DNA of 46,423 bases from contig JBOFUX010000042.1 in assembly GCA_051652785.1 (NCBI GenBank), forward strand, positions 1-46,423, written 5' to 3'. This stretch comes from JAGNZR01 sp051652785. GTDB taxonomy: Bacteria > Fusobacteriota > Fusobacteriia > Fusobacteriales > Fusobacteriaceae. A model generated the notes under the pieces. It was given only the letters and a program-made list of their open reading frames with translations, searched no databases and had not been told where the DNA came from. Below, in pieces: positions 15,287 to 24,780 of the stretch. The position numbers and the translations under genes are program-made. The stretch's first letter is position 1; each line of letters starts with the position of its first letter.

Positions 15287-16807
15287 TTATTCATTTATAA
15301 ATTCATATTTATAAAATTCTGGATAACCGCTAGCTATTACATTTTTTAACTTTTTAGAAACTCCAAAAACATCATTACCATGATATAAAGGAATAACTGG
15401 ATTATCTTCGATTAAAATAGTAGTGATTTCTTTGTAAAATCCTCTTCTTTTTTCAAGATCCATCTCTTTCTTTGCCATTTCTAATAAAAAATCAACTTTC
15501 TCATTGGAGTAAAACATTCTATTACCATTACTACCAAATTGATTAGAATGAAAATTTGGATAATAACCATAATCACCATCATAAGTAGAAGGAGCCCATC
15601 CTAATATAAACATATCACTACTTCCATTTCCGCTTTCTGCTAAGAAAGTTCCCCACTCTAAAAGTTCTATTTTTAAATTTAAACCAATATTTTTCAATTG
15701 ATCTTGAAGAATTGTAGCTAATTGAACTCTTTCAGGACTACTTACAATAATTTTTAATTCAGTGCCTACCAATTCTTTAGTTTCAATAATTTTTTTAGCT
15801 TTTTCAATATCTAATTTTTGTGCTTTTACTGTACTATCATATCCAAAAACAGGAGGTGCTAAAAATTGTTCCGCTTTTTCCACTGTTCCTGAAAAAACTG
15901 CAGAAATAATAGCATCTTTATCTACGGAAAGAGCTATTGCTTGTCGTACTTCCTTATCTTGTAATATTCCTTTTTTTACATTTAGACCTATATAGGCAGT
16001 AGTAGTAGATGGAGCTTTAACATAAGTCAAAGAAGGATTATTTTCTATACTTTCCCAAGATATTGCAGGAATATCTAGAATCATATCTAGTTCTCCTGTT
16101 TCAAGTCCTATAACTTTACTATTTTCTTCAGGAACCCCTTTAATAATTATATTTTTTATTTTTGCATCACCTTTAAAATAATTAGGAACAGCTTCTAAAG
16201 TTATTTTATCTCCTAAATCCCAACTTTTAACTTTATATGCACCAGTTCCAACGGGATTTTGAAAATATTTATCTTCACCTAATTTTTCAAATTCTTTTTT
16301 GCTTAGTATAGAAGAAGATTTATGAGATAAGTGATTCATCAGTGGAGCAAAAGCTTCAGATGTAATTATTTCAAAAGTATAATTATCTATAATATTTATA
16401 TTTTCTATAAGTTTATATAAATGTGCAACTCTAAGATTTTTTTTTGCTCTTTCCATAATTGTAAAATGAACATCTTCTGATGTTAAAAAATCTCCATTAT
16501 GAAATCTAATTTTTTCATTTAATTTAATTTTTATTTTATTATTTCCAATTTTTTCATAACTTTTTACTAAACTAGGAATAGGTTCTCCATTTTTTTCGTT
16601 GATTTCAAATAATCTATCATAAATTTGTGCTATTGCATTTTGAGAATAAGTGTCCGTTGAATTTTGTGGATCTAAAGATTTTGGTTCAGAAAGTTGAGCA
16701 AAAACTAATGTGTTTTTTATAATATCTTCTTTTTTTGAACATCCTATAGCAAACATAGTACTTAGAACTAATCCTAAATACAATACAAAATTGTATTTTA
16801 TTTTCAT
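15287..16807 (-). CDS. ABC transporter substrate-binding lipoprotein, peptide/nickel family (copy 2)
   Basis: A DppA/OppA-type periplasmic binding lipoprotein, 506 aa. Signal peptide with lipobox FAIGC (Cys23), then AQLSEPKSLDPQNSTDT, KIKLNEKIRFHNGDFL and NPVGTGAYKVKSWD, all typical of SBP_bac_5. ATG at 16807 is chosen for its AGGAGG site and the immediate signal peptide; the longer frame upstream is rejected. It shares its architecture with the gene at 5933-7528. No transporter permease adjoins it, so it probably feeds a shared Opp/Dpp system. Its promoter overlaps a 34-bp palindrome (16920-16953), implying repressor control. Confidence 0.88.
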   Translation of the reverse strand: MKIKYNFVLYLGLVLSTMFAIGCSKKEDIIKNTLVFAQLSEPKSLDPQNSTDTYSQNAIAQIYDRLFEINEKNGEPIPSLVKSYEKIGNNKIKIKLNEKIRFHNGDFLTSEDVHFTIMERAKKNLRVAHLYKLIENINIIDNYTFEIITSEAFAPLMNHLSHKSSSILSKKEFEKLGEDKYFQNPVGTGAYKVKSWDLGDKITLEAVPNYFKGDAKIKNIIIKGVPEENSKVIGLETGELDMILDIPAISWESIENNPSLTYVKAPSTTTAYIGLNVKKGILQDKEVRQAIALSVDKDAIISAVFSGTVEKAEQFLAPPVFGYDSTVKAQKLDIEKAKKIIETKELVGTELKIIVSSPERVQLATILQDQLKNIGLNLKIELLEWGTFLAESGNGSSDMFILGWAPSTYDGDYGYYPNFHSNQFGSNGNRMFYSNEKVDFLLEMAKKEMDLEKRRGFYKEITTILIEDNPVIPLYHGNDVFGVSKKLKNVIASGYPEFYKYEFINE

Positions 16808-16919
16808 TTTAATCCTCCTAAAATAAATTTTACAATAATTTTGAAATTTTTTTAATAAAAATTGGATACCTAGTATAACCACCATTTATTTAATAAAAAA
16901 TATTTATATATTTGATATA

Positions 16920-16953
16920 TTGTATATATATAAATATACTTATATATATACAA
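16920..16953. promoter_or_regulatory. 34-bp AT-rich palindrome overlapping a promoter
   Basis: Arms 16920-16933 and 16940-16953 (TTGTATATATATAA and its complement) are perfect inverted repeats around ATATAC. On the minus strand TTGACA (complement of 16968-16973) and TATATA (complement of 16945-16950) are 17 bp apart, so the palindrome covers the -10 and start of the binding-protein promoter. The rest of 16808-17112 is AT-rich intergenic DNA with no other gene visible. Confidence 0.65.
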
Positions 16954-17112
16954 TAAAAATGCTTAGTTGTCAATTAATAATTTTTTTTTGTTGTAATAAG
17001 CTAAAAAAAGATGTATACTCTGTACTATATTATAGTTCTAAATAAACAAAAATAAAAAAATTTTACTACTGTTTTAAATTAATTAAATTTATTATCATTA
17101 TAGGAGAGTATC

Positions 17113-17859
17113 ATGAAAAAACCAATAATAGGAATTTCTGGAAGTTTACTTACAGATGAAGATGGAGATTTTGCAGGTTATGAAAGAGCTTATGTTAACA
17201 ATGATTATATAACTTCAGTAATAAGTGCAGGGGGAATACCATATATTATTCCCCTTGTTGAGGATGATGATATTATTTTAGCACATGCAGAATTAATAGA
17301 TGGACTTATTATGTCAGGAGGACATGATGTAAATCCTCTACTTTATGGTGAAGAGCCTTGCAATGAATTAGGAGGGATATTACCTAAAAGAGACACTTTT
17401 GACATTTCTTTGATAAAAACAGTTATGAATTTGAAAAAACCAATATTAGGAATATGTAGAGGTGAACAAATTTTAAACGTAGCCAATGGTGGAACCTTAT
17501 ATCAAGATTTAAAATTTTCTCACAATAGTTACATTAAACATAATCAAAAAAAACTACCTAATTTTGCTACACATACTGTTATTATAGAAAAAAATTCTAA
17601 GTTATATGATTTGCTAGGAAAAGAAACTATAGTCAATAGCTTTCATCATTTAGCAATAAAAGATATAGCACCTAATTTTAGAGCAGTTGCATATTCTAAA
17701 GATGGAATTATAGAAGCAATTGAAAAAGAAGGTGATATTTTTGTTGTGGGTGTTCAGTGGCATCCAGAAATGTTAAGTAAAAATTATCCAAATATGCTAA
17801 AAATATTTAAAAAATTAATTAGTGAAGCAAAAAAAATACTAATAAATAATAAAGCTTAG
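17113..17859 (+). CDS. Gamma-glutamyl-gamma-aminobutyrate hydrolase family protein (class I amidotransferase fold)
   Basis: A 248-aa cytoplasmic hydrolase of the PuuD-like peptidase C26 group, expected to cleave gamma-glutamyl amide bonds. It begins KKPIIGISG, has LIMSGGHDVNPLLYGEEP, the nucleophile Cys in ILGICRGEQILNVANGG, and the catalytic His/Glu in VGVQWHPEM. The triad Cys-His-Glu is intact and the length is typical. ATG start with AGGAG. The amino acid permease gene follows after 8 bp, so the two form an operon, possibly for uptake and hydrolysis of gamma-glutamyl compounds. The substrate is inferred. Confidence 0.88.
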   Translation: MKKPIIGISGSLLTDEDGDFAGYERAYVNNDYITSVISAGGIPYIIPLVEDDDIILAHAELIDGLIMSGGHDVNPLLYGEEPCNELGGILPKRDTFDISLIKTVMNLKKPILGICRGEQILNVANGGTLYQDLKFSHNSYIKHNQKKLPNFATHTVIIEKNSKLYDLLGKETIVNSFHHLAIKDIAPNFRAVAYSKDGIIEAIEKEGDIFVVGVQWHPEMLSKNYPNMLKIFKKLISEAKKILINNKA

Positions 17860-17867
17860 GAGGAAAA

Positions 17868-19148
17868 ATGAAAAAAACAAATAAATTAGGATTTTGGAGT
17901 ATAGTTCTTTTAGGAATAAACGCAATAATTGGTTCAGGAATATTTTTATTACCAAATAAAGCCTATAATTTAATGGGTGTTGGGAGTATCGGTGTTATTA
18001 TTTTTGACATGATTCTTGTTTTAAGTATTGCACTTTGTTTTGCAGAAGCGGGAGGAATGTTTAAAAAAAATGGTGGACCATATATTTATGCAAAAGAAGC
18101 TTTTGGAGAATTTATAGGATTTGAAGTTGGATTTATGAAATGGATTATTGGAATTATTGCTTGGTCAGCTATGGCCGCTGCATTTGTCCAAGCTTTAAGT
18201 AAAGTCTGGATAGGAGCTCAAGAAAATACTACAAAAACTATAATTATAATATTTATTATAGGTGGACTTGCAATTATAAACATCAAAGGAGTTAATATTT
18301 CTAAAATTTTAAATAATATTATAACAATAGGAAAATTATTACCTTTAATTTTATTTGTTGCTGTCGGAATATTTTTTATAGAAAAAGTAAATTATATCCC
18401 TATTATACCATCTGATATTACTGTTTCAAATAATTTTGCAGGAGCAGCACTACTATTATTTTATGCTTTTACAGGATTTGAATCAATAGCAGTAGCTGCA
18501 GAAGATATGGAAAATCCTGAAAAAAATCTTCCAAAGGCTATAATTACTGTTATGCTTATAGTTTCATCATTTTATATTTTAATATTAATAGTTTCAATAG
18601 GAACTTTAGGACCTGAATTAGGAAGTAGTATAGCGCCTGTAGCAGATGCTGCAAGGAAATTTTTAGGACCGATCGGTTCCTCAATTGTAACAGCAGGAAC
18701 GCTAATTTCCATTGGTGGAATAAATATAGCCGCCTCATTCATAACTCCTAGAAGCGGAGTAGCCTTAGCTAAAGATGGAATTTTACCTCAAATTATTGGG
18801 AAAAATGGGAAAAATGGAACACCTGTTTATGCAATTATTATTACTGCTGTATTAGCCATATTACTAGCACTTTCAGGAAGTTTTGAAAAGTTAGCTGCTA
18901 TTTCTGTTATATCAAGATTTGTTCAGTATTTACCAACTTGTTTAGCAATACCTATATTAAGAAAAAAAAGACCAGAATTAGTAAGTACTTTCAGAATACC
19001 ATTTGGTCCTATTATACCTATATTTGCTGTTGTTGTTAGCTGTTGGTTACTATACAACTCAGATATAAATAAAATATTGATAGGTTTAGGTGGATTACTA
19101 TTTGGAGCTCCAATATATTGGTTAATGAAAAGAGTAAATAGAAAATAA
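17868..19148 (+). CDS. APC-family amino acid permease
   Basis: A 426-aa cytoplasmic-membrane transporter with about 12 hydrophobic segments. The first helix carries GINAIIGSGIFLLP, the substrate-binding GSGIF motif of the APC superfamily. The helix-6 region is FYAFTGFESIAVAAEDMENP and helix 8 carries ITPRSGVALAKDG. ATG start after AGGAGG, in an operon with the gamma-glutamyl hydrolase gene. The substrate is not readable; partners suggest an amino acid, amine or gamma-glutamyl compound. Confidence 0.88.
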   Translation: MKKTNKLGFWSIVLLGINAIIGSGIFLLPNKAYNLMGVGSIGVIIFDMILVLSIALCFAEAGGMFKKNGGPYIYAKEAFGEFIGFEVGFMKWIIGIIAWSAMAAAFVQALSKVWIGAQENTTKTIIIIFIIGGLAIINIKGVNISKILNNIITIGKLLPLILFVAVGIFFIEKVNYIPIIPSDITVSNNFAGAALLLFYAFTGFESIAVAAEDMENPEKNLPKAIITVMLIVSSFYILILIVSIGTLGPELGSSIAPVADAARKFLGPIGSSIVTAGTLISIGGINIAASFITPRSGVALAKDGILPQIIGKNGKNGTPVYAIIITAVLAILLALSGSFEKLAAISVISRFVQYLPTCLAIPILRKKRPELVSTFRIPFGPIIPIFAVVVSCWLLYNSDINKILIGLGGLLFGAPIYWLMKRVNRK

Positions 19149-19252
19149 ATTAATACTTATAAAAATGTGTGTTATTTACACTTAAATTTTTTTATGTTAT
19201 CATCTCTATATCAAAGTTAAAAAATATTTTAACTAAGAATTAAGGAGGAAAT

Positions 19253-19804
19253 ATGAAAAAATGGATGGTGGTATTTATGAGTACAGTAAGCTTATTAGCT
19301 TCTGCTTTTACATTAACAAGTGAAGGTTTAGAAAAAGGGTATTTTAAAGACAAATATGGAAAACATGGAACTGAGTTTGTCAATGGAATGCCTTCACTTT
19401 CAATACCTTTTGAATGGAAAGATGCACCTAAAGGAACTAAAAGTTTTGCTCTAGTTATGGAAGATTATGATGCTATTCCAGTTGTAGGTTTTAGTTGGAT
19501 TCATTGGGTTACTCTTATTCCTGGAACATATAATTCATTAGTAGAGAATGCAAGTCAAAATGATAAAAAATTAGTTCAAGGAGTTAATAGCTGGTTATCA
19601 CCTTTAGGTAATTTAGACAAAGAAACAGCGTCTCATTTTGGAGGAGCAGCTCCACCTGATGCAGACCATACTTATACTGTAAAAATTTATGCTCTTTCAA
19701 AAGAGATAAATTTAAAAGAAGGTTTTTATCTAAATGAATTATATAAAGAAATGGAAGGAAAAATTTTAGGTGAGACTATTCTAAAAGGAAACTATAAAAA
19801 ATAA
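19253..19804 (+). CDS. PEBP-like protein, YbhB/YbcL family, exported
   Basis: A 183-aa protein related to phosphatidylethanolamine-binding/Raf kinase inhibitor-like proteins. A signal peptide (residues about 1-18, ending LLASAFT) precedes a domain with PFEWKDAPKGTKSFALVMEDYDA, family motif DPDxxP variant, HWVTLIPG and FGGAAPPDADHTYTVKIYAL. The last stretch is the family's conserved PPxxxHxYxxxxYAL pattern. ATG start with AAGGAGG. It is a single gene ending at a very strong hairpin shared with ilvC. Bacterial members have no firmly known function. Confidence 0.88.
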   Translation: MKKWMVVFMSTVSLLASAFTLTSEGLEKGYFKDKYGKHGTEFVNGMPSLSIPFEWKDAPKGTKSFALVMEDYDAIPVVGFSWIHWVTLIPGTYNSLVENASQNDKKLVQGVNSWLSPLGNLDKETASHFGGAAPPDADHTYTVKIYALSKEINLKEGFYLNELYKEMEGKILGETILKGNYKK

Positions 19805-19805
19805 A

Positions 19806-19860
19806 TAAACTACAAAGAAAAACCTCTAATAAATTATTAGAGGTTTTTCTTTGTAGTTTA
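19806..19860. terminator. Bidirectional terminator with a 26-bp perfect stem
   Basis: 19806-19831 and 19835-19860 are exact reverse complements around a 3-nt loop; the stem contains CCTCTAAT and A/T runs on each side. The ilvC stop codon lies inside the right arm. Confidence 0.9.
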
Positions 19861-20811
19861 TTTATTTTCGAACATCATTTTTCTTAGTTCATTACCAACT
19901 ATTTCAATTTTATCTTTTTTACATTTATTTCTCATGGTTTTCAAAACTGGATATCCTGCTTTTCCTTCAAGTATAAAATCTTTTGCAAATTTTCCCGTTT
20001 GAATATCATCTAAAATTTCTTTCATAGTTTCCCTTGTATTTTGAGTTATTATCTTTTTTCCTGCTGAATAATCTCCATATTCTGCTGTATTTGAAATAGA
20101 GTTTCTCATGCTTGCAAAACCTTGAGAATAAATTAAATCTACAATTAGTTTCATTTCATGAACACATTCAAAATAAGCTAATTTTTCATTATAACCAGCA
20201 TTTACAAGAGTGTCATATCCAGCTTTCATAAGTTCTACAACTCCTCCACATAAAACAGCCTGTTCTCCAAATAAATCTGTTTCAGTTTCATCTTCAAAAG
20301 TTGTTTCTAAAGTCCCTAAATCTAGACAAACACCTTTTGCCCATTCCTTAGCAATATTTTTACAGTATCCAGAAGGGTCTTGGTACACTGAAATAAGAGC
20401 TGGAACCCCTTCTTTTTCTAAAAATTTATCTCTGACTTTATGTCCAGGAGATTTAGGTGCAACCATAAAAATATTTAGATCTTTTCTAGGCACTATTTGA
20501 GAGTATTGAATGTTAAATCCATGTGCAAAACCTAAAAAAGCATTATTTGAAAGATTATTGAGTAAAAACTCATTATAAATTTCTGGTTGAACCTCATCTG
20601 GTAATAAAAGCATGGCAACATCTGCTATTTTAGCTCCTTTTTCAAAATCAACAACAATAAAACCTGCTTTTTCAGCTACTGACCAATTAGAACTATTTTT
20701 TCTAAGAGCTACTTTAACATCATAACCAGAATCCTTTAAATTTAAAGCGTGTGCATGACCTTGAGATCCATACCCAAAAACAACAATTTTTTTGTTTTTT
20801 AAATCATTCAT
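19858..20811 (-). CDS. ilvC: Ketol-acid reductoisomerase
   Basis: Second step of valine/isoleucine synthesis: NADPH-dependent isomeroreduction of acetolactate or acetohydroxybutyrate. The 317-aa class I enzyme starts with the Rossmann motif VVFGYGSQGHAHALNL. APKSPGHKVR is followed by the C-terminal knotted domain with TDLFGEQAVLCGG (Mg2+ ligands Asp and Glu) and YECVHEMKLIVDLI-like sequence (here FECVHEMKL). ATG start with GGAGG. Last gene of ilvD-ilvB-ilvH-ilvC, 15 bp after ilvH. Confidence 0.96.
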   Translation of the reverse strand: MNDLKNKKIVVFGYGSQGHAHALNLKDSGYDVKVALRKNSSNWSVAEKAGFIVVDFEKGAKIADVAMLLLPDEVQPEIYNEFLLNNLSNNAFLGFAHGFNIQYSQIVPRKDLNIFMVAPKSPGHKVRDKFLEKEGVPALISVYQDPSGYCKNIAKEWAKGVCLDLGTLETTFEDETETDLFGEQAVLCGGVVELMKAGYDTLVNAGYNEKLAYFECVHEMKLIVDLIYSQGFASMRNSISNTAEYGDYSAGKKIITQNTRETMKEILDDIQTGKFAKDFILEGKAGYPVLKTMRNKCKKDKIEIVGNELRKMMFENK

Positions 20812-20826
20812 ATATTTCCTCCTATT

Positions 20827-21318
20827 TTACATATTAAAACCTCGAGACATAGCAATGACTCCAGTTCTAGCTACTTCTAAAATACCAAAATTCTCCACAA
20901 GATTTATAAATCCATCTATTTTATTAGTACTTCCCGTTACTTCAACTACTATATTATCTAATGAAACATCTATAACACTTCCTCTATATAATTCTAATAA
21001 TTCAAGTAATTCGCTTCTTTTGTCACTATTTATCTTAATTTTAATTAACACAAGCTCTCTATTTAGAATATCTTCAGAAAATTCTTTTATTAATTCTACA
21101 TCAAAAAGTTTTTCCGCTTGAACTATAACTTGGTTAACTGTATATTCGTCCCAAAATCCAGAGATAGTCATTCTTACTATATTAGAAGGATAAGATTTAC
21201 CAGCTGTTATATTTTCAATATTAATCCCTCTTTTTTGAAAAAGCCCTGAAACTTTATTTAATGCACCTGATTTATTTTTCATAAGTAAAAGTATTCTTCT
21301 ATTCTCCATAAAAATCAT
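20827..21318 (-). CDS. ilvH: Acetolactate synthase small (regulatory) subunit
   Basis: Regulatory partner of IlvB that confers valine feedback control. The 163-aa protein has an N-terminal ACT domain (RRILLLMKNKSGALNKVSGL, then GLFQKRGINIENI) and a C-terminal ACT-like domain with EVTGSTNKIDGFI. The start may be ATG at 21318 or ATG at 21309, three codons later; the later one matches family N-termini better. The gene overlaps the end of ilvB by up to 20 bp, indicating translational coupling and balanced subunit synthesis. Confidence 0.93.
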   Translation of the reverse strand: MIFMENRRILLLMKNKSGALNKVSGLFQKRGINIENITAGKSYPSNIVRMTISGFWDEYTVNQVIVQAEKLFDVELIKEFSEDILNRELVLIKIKINSDKRSELLELLELYRGSVIDVSLDNIVVEVTGSTNKIDGFINLVENFGILEVARTGVIAMSRGFNM

Positions 21319-22981
21319 CCACTATAACATTTTCAAAAGATTTCCCACTTGGAATAATTGGATATACATTTTGATTATCAGGTATTTTTAACTCTATGAG
21401 CATGGGTTTAGAAGAGTGGATATAAGTTTTTAAATTTTTTAAATCTTCAAAATTATTTATAGCAATTCCAGCTACATGGTGGGCTTCTGCAATTTTAATA
21501 AAATTTGGATTTATTTCCCATTTTACTTGAGAATATCTTTTGTTATGAAAAAGTTCTTGCCACTGCTTTACCATACCTAAAACATTATTATTAAAAATTA
21601 GAACTTTAATAGGAAGTTTATATTGAGCTAAAAGAATTAATTCTTGTTGAGTCATTTGAAATCCTCCATCTCCTAAAATAGCAATTACTTTTTTATCTGG
21701 ATTAGCTATTTGAGCTCCAATTGCTGCAGGAAGTCCAAATCCCATAGTACCTGCACCACCAGAAGTACAAAATTGATAAGGTTTTAAAATATTAATATGT
21801 TGAGCTGTAAACATTTGGTGCTGTCCTACATCAGTTACAATAATAAAATTTTCATTAATTATTTCATTTAAAGTATTAAGAATAGAAATAGGATTTAAAG
21901 TTTTCTCTTTGGATAATTTACATTTAGAAAAATGTTCTACCCAATTAAAGAAATTTTTCTTTATTTTTAATTCTAAGATTTCATTTAGTATTTTTTTTGC
22001 ATCTCCAACTAAAAAAAGATCAGGAATAATATTTTTTCCTATTTCTGCTCTATCAATATCAATATGAATTTTTTTAGAATGAGGTGAGAAATTTATTTTA
22101 TCCCCTATAATACGATCATCAAAGCGTAATCCAACTCCAATAAGAAGATCGCATCTATGAAGAGCTTGATTCGCTCCCATAAGACCATGCATTCCTATCA
22201 TTCCTAAAAATTCTTTTTCTTGTTTTGAATAAATTCCCAGTCCCATAAGAGTGGAAACAACTGGAATATTTAAACTTGAAGATAATTTTTTTATCTCAAT
22301 TACAGCATTACTAGAGAGTATACCACCACCTATAATCAAAAGTGGTTTTTTAGAATTAAGAATGTATTCTTGTACTTTTAACACTTCGGAAAAAGTATAT
22401 TTTTCTACAAATTTTTCTATTTTTTTTATTTTAATACTATATAGTGATTCAAATTCTTCATACGATATTATTTCTAATTGAATATCTTTTGGAATATCAA
22501 CTAGAACTGGACCAGGTCGACCATGCTTTGCTAAGTAAAACGCTTCTTTTAATATATAAGGTAATTCTTTAATATCTCTTATCAAATAATTATGTTTTGT
22601 AATGGGAGATGTAATTCCAGATATATCTGTTTCTTGGAAAGAATCTTTTCCTAAAGAGGAACTACTGACTTGTCCTGTTATTGCTAAAATAGGAATTGAG
22701 TCCATATAAGCAGTCATTATACCAGTAACAAGATTAGTTGCCCCAGGTCCAGATGTTGCAAAGCAAACACCAACAGTTTTTTTGGTTCTAGCATATCCAT
22801 CTGCACAATGAATTGCTCCTTGCTCATGTCTTACAAGATAATGAGTTATTCCTTTGAAATCGTAAAGAGCATCATAAATAGGAATGACTGTCCCTCCTGG
22901 ATAACCAAAAATATCTGTAACTCCAGCTCTTTTTAAAACTTCTAATATAATTTCTGCACCATTTATATTTCTATTTTTCAT
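21299..22981 (-). CDS. ilvB: Acetolactate synthase large (catalytic) subunit
   Basis: Thiamine diphosphate enzyme for the first common step of branched-chain amino acid synthesis. The 560-aa protein shows the AHAS pattern: GAEIILEVLKRAGVTDIFGYPGG, ThDP-activating Glu in VRHEQGAIHCADGYAR, GVCFATSGPGATNL, GQVSSSSLG and SFQETDI in the FAD/herbicide-site region. The C-terminal ThDP motif starts at GDGGFQMTQQEL and ends IFNNNVLGMVKQW. The Trp in the last motif is the classical herbicide-site Trp. ATG start with AGGAAGG. It follows ilvD by 11 bp. Confidence 0.96.
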   Translation of the reverse strand: MKNRNINGAEIILEVLKRAGVTDIFGYPGGTVIPIYDALYDFKGITHYLVRHEQGAIHCADGYARTKKTVGVCFATSGPGATNLVTGIMTAYMDSIPILAITGQVSSSSLGKDSFQETDISGITSPITKHNYLIRDIKELPYILKEAFYLAKHGRPGPVLVDIPKDIQLEIISYEEFESLYSIKIKKIEKFVEKYTFSEVLKVQEYILNSKKPLLIIGGGILSSNAVIEIKKLSSSLNIPVVSTLMGLGIYSKQEKEFLGMIGMHGLMGANQALHRCDLLIGVGLRFDDRIIGDKINFSPHSKKIHIDIDRAEIGKNIIPDLFLVGDAKKILNEILELKIKKNFFNWVEHFSKCKLSKEKTLNPISILNTLNEIINENFIIVTDVGQHQMFTAQHINILKPYQFCTSGGAGTMGFGLPAAIGAQIANPDKKVIAILGDGGFQMTQQELILLAQYKLPIKVLIFNNNVLGMVKQWQELFHNKRYSQVKWEINPNFIKIAEAHHVAGIAINNFEDLKNLKTYIHSSKPMLIELKIPDNQNVYPIIPSGKSFENVIVDDFYGE

Positions 22982-22992
22982 AAACCTTCCTC

Positions 22993-24645
22993 CTACCTTG
23001 TTATAGCCCCTGTGCTTGCATCTGAGACTAGTTTTCTATATTTTTGAAGCATTCTGCTAATTGTAGGTTTATGTAAAATTTTAGTATTTTGCTTTCTAAG
23101 TTCTATTTCCTTTTCAGATATTAAAAGCTCTAATTTTTTATTTGGAATATCTATATTTATTAAATCTCCATCTTTAATAAATGCAATTAAGCCTCCATCA
23201 ATTGCTTCAGGTGAAATGTGACCAATAGCAGCTCCCCTAGAGCCTCCTGAAAATCTTCCATCAGTTATAAGTGCACAAAATTTATCTAATCCCACCCCTA
23301 CAAGTGCACCAGTAGGAGATAACATCTCTCGCATTCCAGGTCCCCCTTTAGCTCCTTCATATCTTATAACAATAATATCTCCTTTAAATATTTTATCAGT
23401 TAAAATTGCCTCAGTAGCTTCTTCTTCAGAATTAAAAACTTTAGCAGGTCCTTTATGTTTTAGCATTTCACTGGCTACTGCACCTGATTTAACAACAGCT
23501 CCCTTAGAAGCTAAATTCCCCTTGAGAATAGAAATTCCTCCAGAATGATAGTACGCATTATCAAAATTCCTTATAACATCATGATCTAAAATTATAGCAT
23601 TATCTGCTATTTGAAAAATATCATCTCCTACAGTAGGATTATTTTTTAATAAATTGTTATTTTTTAAAACTTTTAAAACAGCTTTTATCCCCCCTGCATT
23701 ATGAAGATGTTCTATAAAATATCCACCACTTGGAGAAAGTTTCACTATTTGTTTAGTTTTAGAAGATAGTTCATCAAAGATTTCAAGAGATAATTTAAAA
23801 CCAATTTCATAAGCAATTGCAGGAAGATGTAAAGTTGTGTTAGTAGAACCACCAAGAGTCATATCTGCCATAACAGCATTATAGAAACTATTTTCATTTA
23901 AAATATCTCTTGCTCTTAAATTTTTCTTTAATAATTGCATAATTCTTTTTCCTGTCTCTTTAGCTAATCTTTTTCTCTCAGAAAAAACAGCTGGAATAGT
24001 TCCGTTTCCAGAAAGAGAAAGCCCTAATACCTCTGTTAAACAGTTCATCGTGTTTGCAGTATACATTCCTGAACAAGAACCACAAGTTTTACAAGCAGAA
24101 ATTTCAGCTACTTCTAATTCATCTAAAGTCATTATATTTTTTTCAACTTTTCCTACATATTCAAAAAGATCAGATATACCTATATTTTTACCTTGAAAAT
24201 CCCCTGCTAACATAGGACCTCCACTTATAAAAATAGAAGGTAAATTTAATCTTGCTGCTGCCATAAGCATAGCAGGAACGACCTTATCACAATTAGGAAT
24301 AAAAACAAGTGCGTCAAAAGGCATTGCAGATACTGTAGCTTCAATACTATCAGCAATTATTTCTCTCGTTGGTAAAGAACTATTCATTCCAGAATGCCCC
24401 ATTGCTAAACCATCACATATTGCAATAGTGTTAAATTCCATGGGAAATCCTCCATTGAGTAAAATAGAATTTTTAACAGCACTAGAAATTTCATTTAAAT
24501 GGCAATGTCCAGGGACTATTTCGTTAAAAGAATTAATAATTCCTATTTTAGGTAAATCAATTTCTTCTTTAGTAAGCCCCATAGAATATAATAAAGCTCT
24601 ATGTGGTGCACGAGTGTTTCCTTTTGTTAATATATCACTTCTCAT
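22993..24645 (-). CDS. ilvD: Dihydroxy-acid dehydratase
   Basis: Third step of valine/isoleucine synthesis, an Fe-S dehydratase. The 550-aa protein has its cluster cysteines in FIPNCDKVVPAML, SACKTCGSCSGMYTANTMN and the neighbouring motif LTEVLGLSLSGNGT. Further signatures are RYEGAKGGPGMREML, ALITDGRFSGGSRG and GHISPEAIDGG. Full length for the family. ATG start preceded by AAGGGGGG. It is the first structural gene of the operon and lies just after the attenuator hairpin, so its expression is probably set by the leader peptide upstream. Confidence 0.96.
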   Translation of the reverse strand: MRSDILTKGNTRAPHRALLYSMGLTKEEIDLPKIGIINSFNEIVPGHCHLNEISSAVKNSILLNGGFPMEFNTIAICDGLAMGHSGMNSSLPTREIIADSIEATVSAMPFDALVFIPNCDKVVPAMLMAAARLNLPSIFISGGPMLAGDFQGKNIGISDLFEYVGKVEKNIMTLDELEVAEISACKTCGSCSGMYTANTMNCLTEVLGLSLSGNGTIPAVFSERKRLAKETGKRIMQLLKKNLRARDILNENSFYNAVMADMTLGGSTNTTLHLPAIAYEIGFKLSLEIFDELSSKTKQIVKLSPSGGYFIEHLHNAGGIKAVLKVLKNNNLLKNNPTVGDDIFQIADNAIILDHDVIRNFDNAYYHSGGISILKGNLASKGAVVKSGAVASEMLKHKGPAKVFNSEEEATEAILTDKIFKGDIIVIRYEGAKGGPGMREMLSPTGALVGVGLDKFCALITDGRFSGGSRGAAIGHISPEAIDGGLIAFIKDGDLINIDIPNKKLELLISEKEIELRKQNTKILHKPTISRMLQKYRKLVSDASTGAITR

Positions 24646-24660
24646 TAACCCCCCTTTGTA

Positions 24661-24704
24661 AAATAAAAAGCGCTTAGTATCAAATAAATGATGACCTAAG
24701 CGCT
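24661..24704 (-). terminator. ilv operon attenuator (leader terminator)
   Basis: AGCGCTTAG and CTAAGCGCT (complements of 24696-24704 and 24669-24677) form a 9-bp GC-rich stem followed on the minus strand by TTTTATTT. It lies between the leader peptide gene and ilvD, 16 bp from the ilvD start, as expected of an intrinsic attenuator. Confidence 0.85.
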
Positions 24705-24721
24705 GTTGTCTTTATAATTGC

Positions 24722-24757
24722 TCAAGCCTAAATAGTTTGTAACGAAACAAGGCTTGA
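24722..24757 (-). promoter_or_regulatory. ilv leader hairpin upstream of the attenuator
   Basis: An 8-bp stem (24722-24729 with 24750-24757; TCAAGCCT on each strand) lies between the leader stop codon and the terminator. It is the likely pause or competing structure. I could not find a clean alternative pairing with the terminator arm, so the switching mechanism is unproven. Confidence 0.6.
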
Positions 24758-24780
24758 ATTTTAATAGGGAAAATTATCCG

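Noticed and set aside
14797..16807. Possible cas gene beside the CRISPR array
   Set aside because: The two genes next to the array are a DUF2141 protein and a peptide-binding lipoprotein, with clear signal peptides and family motifs and no HEPN or nuclease motif.
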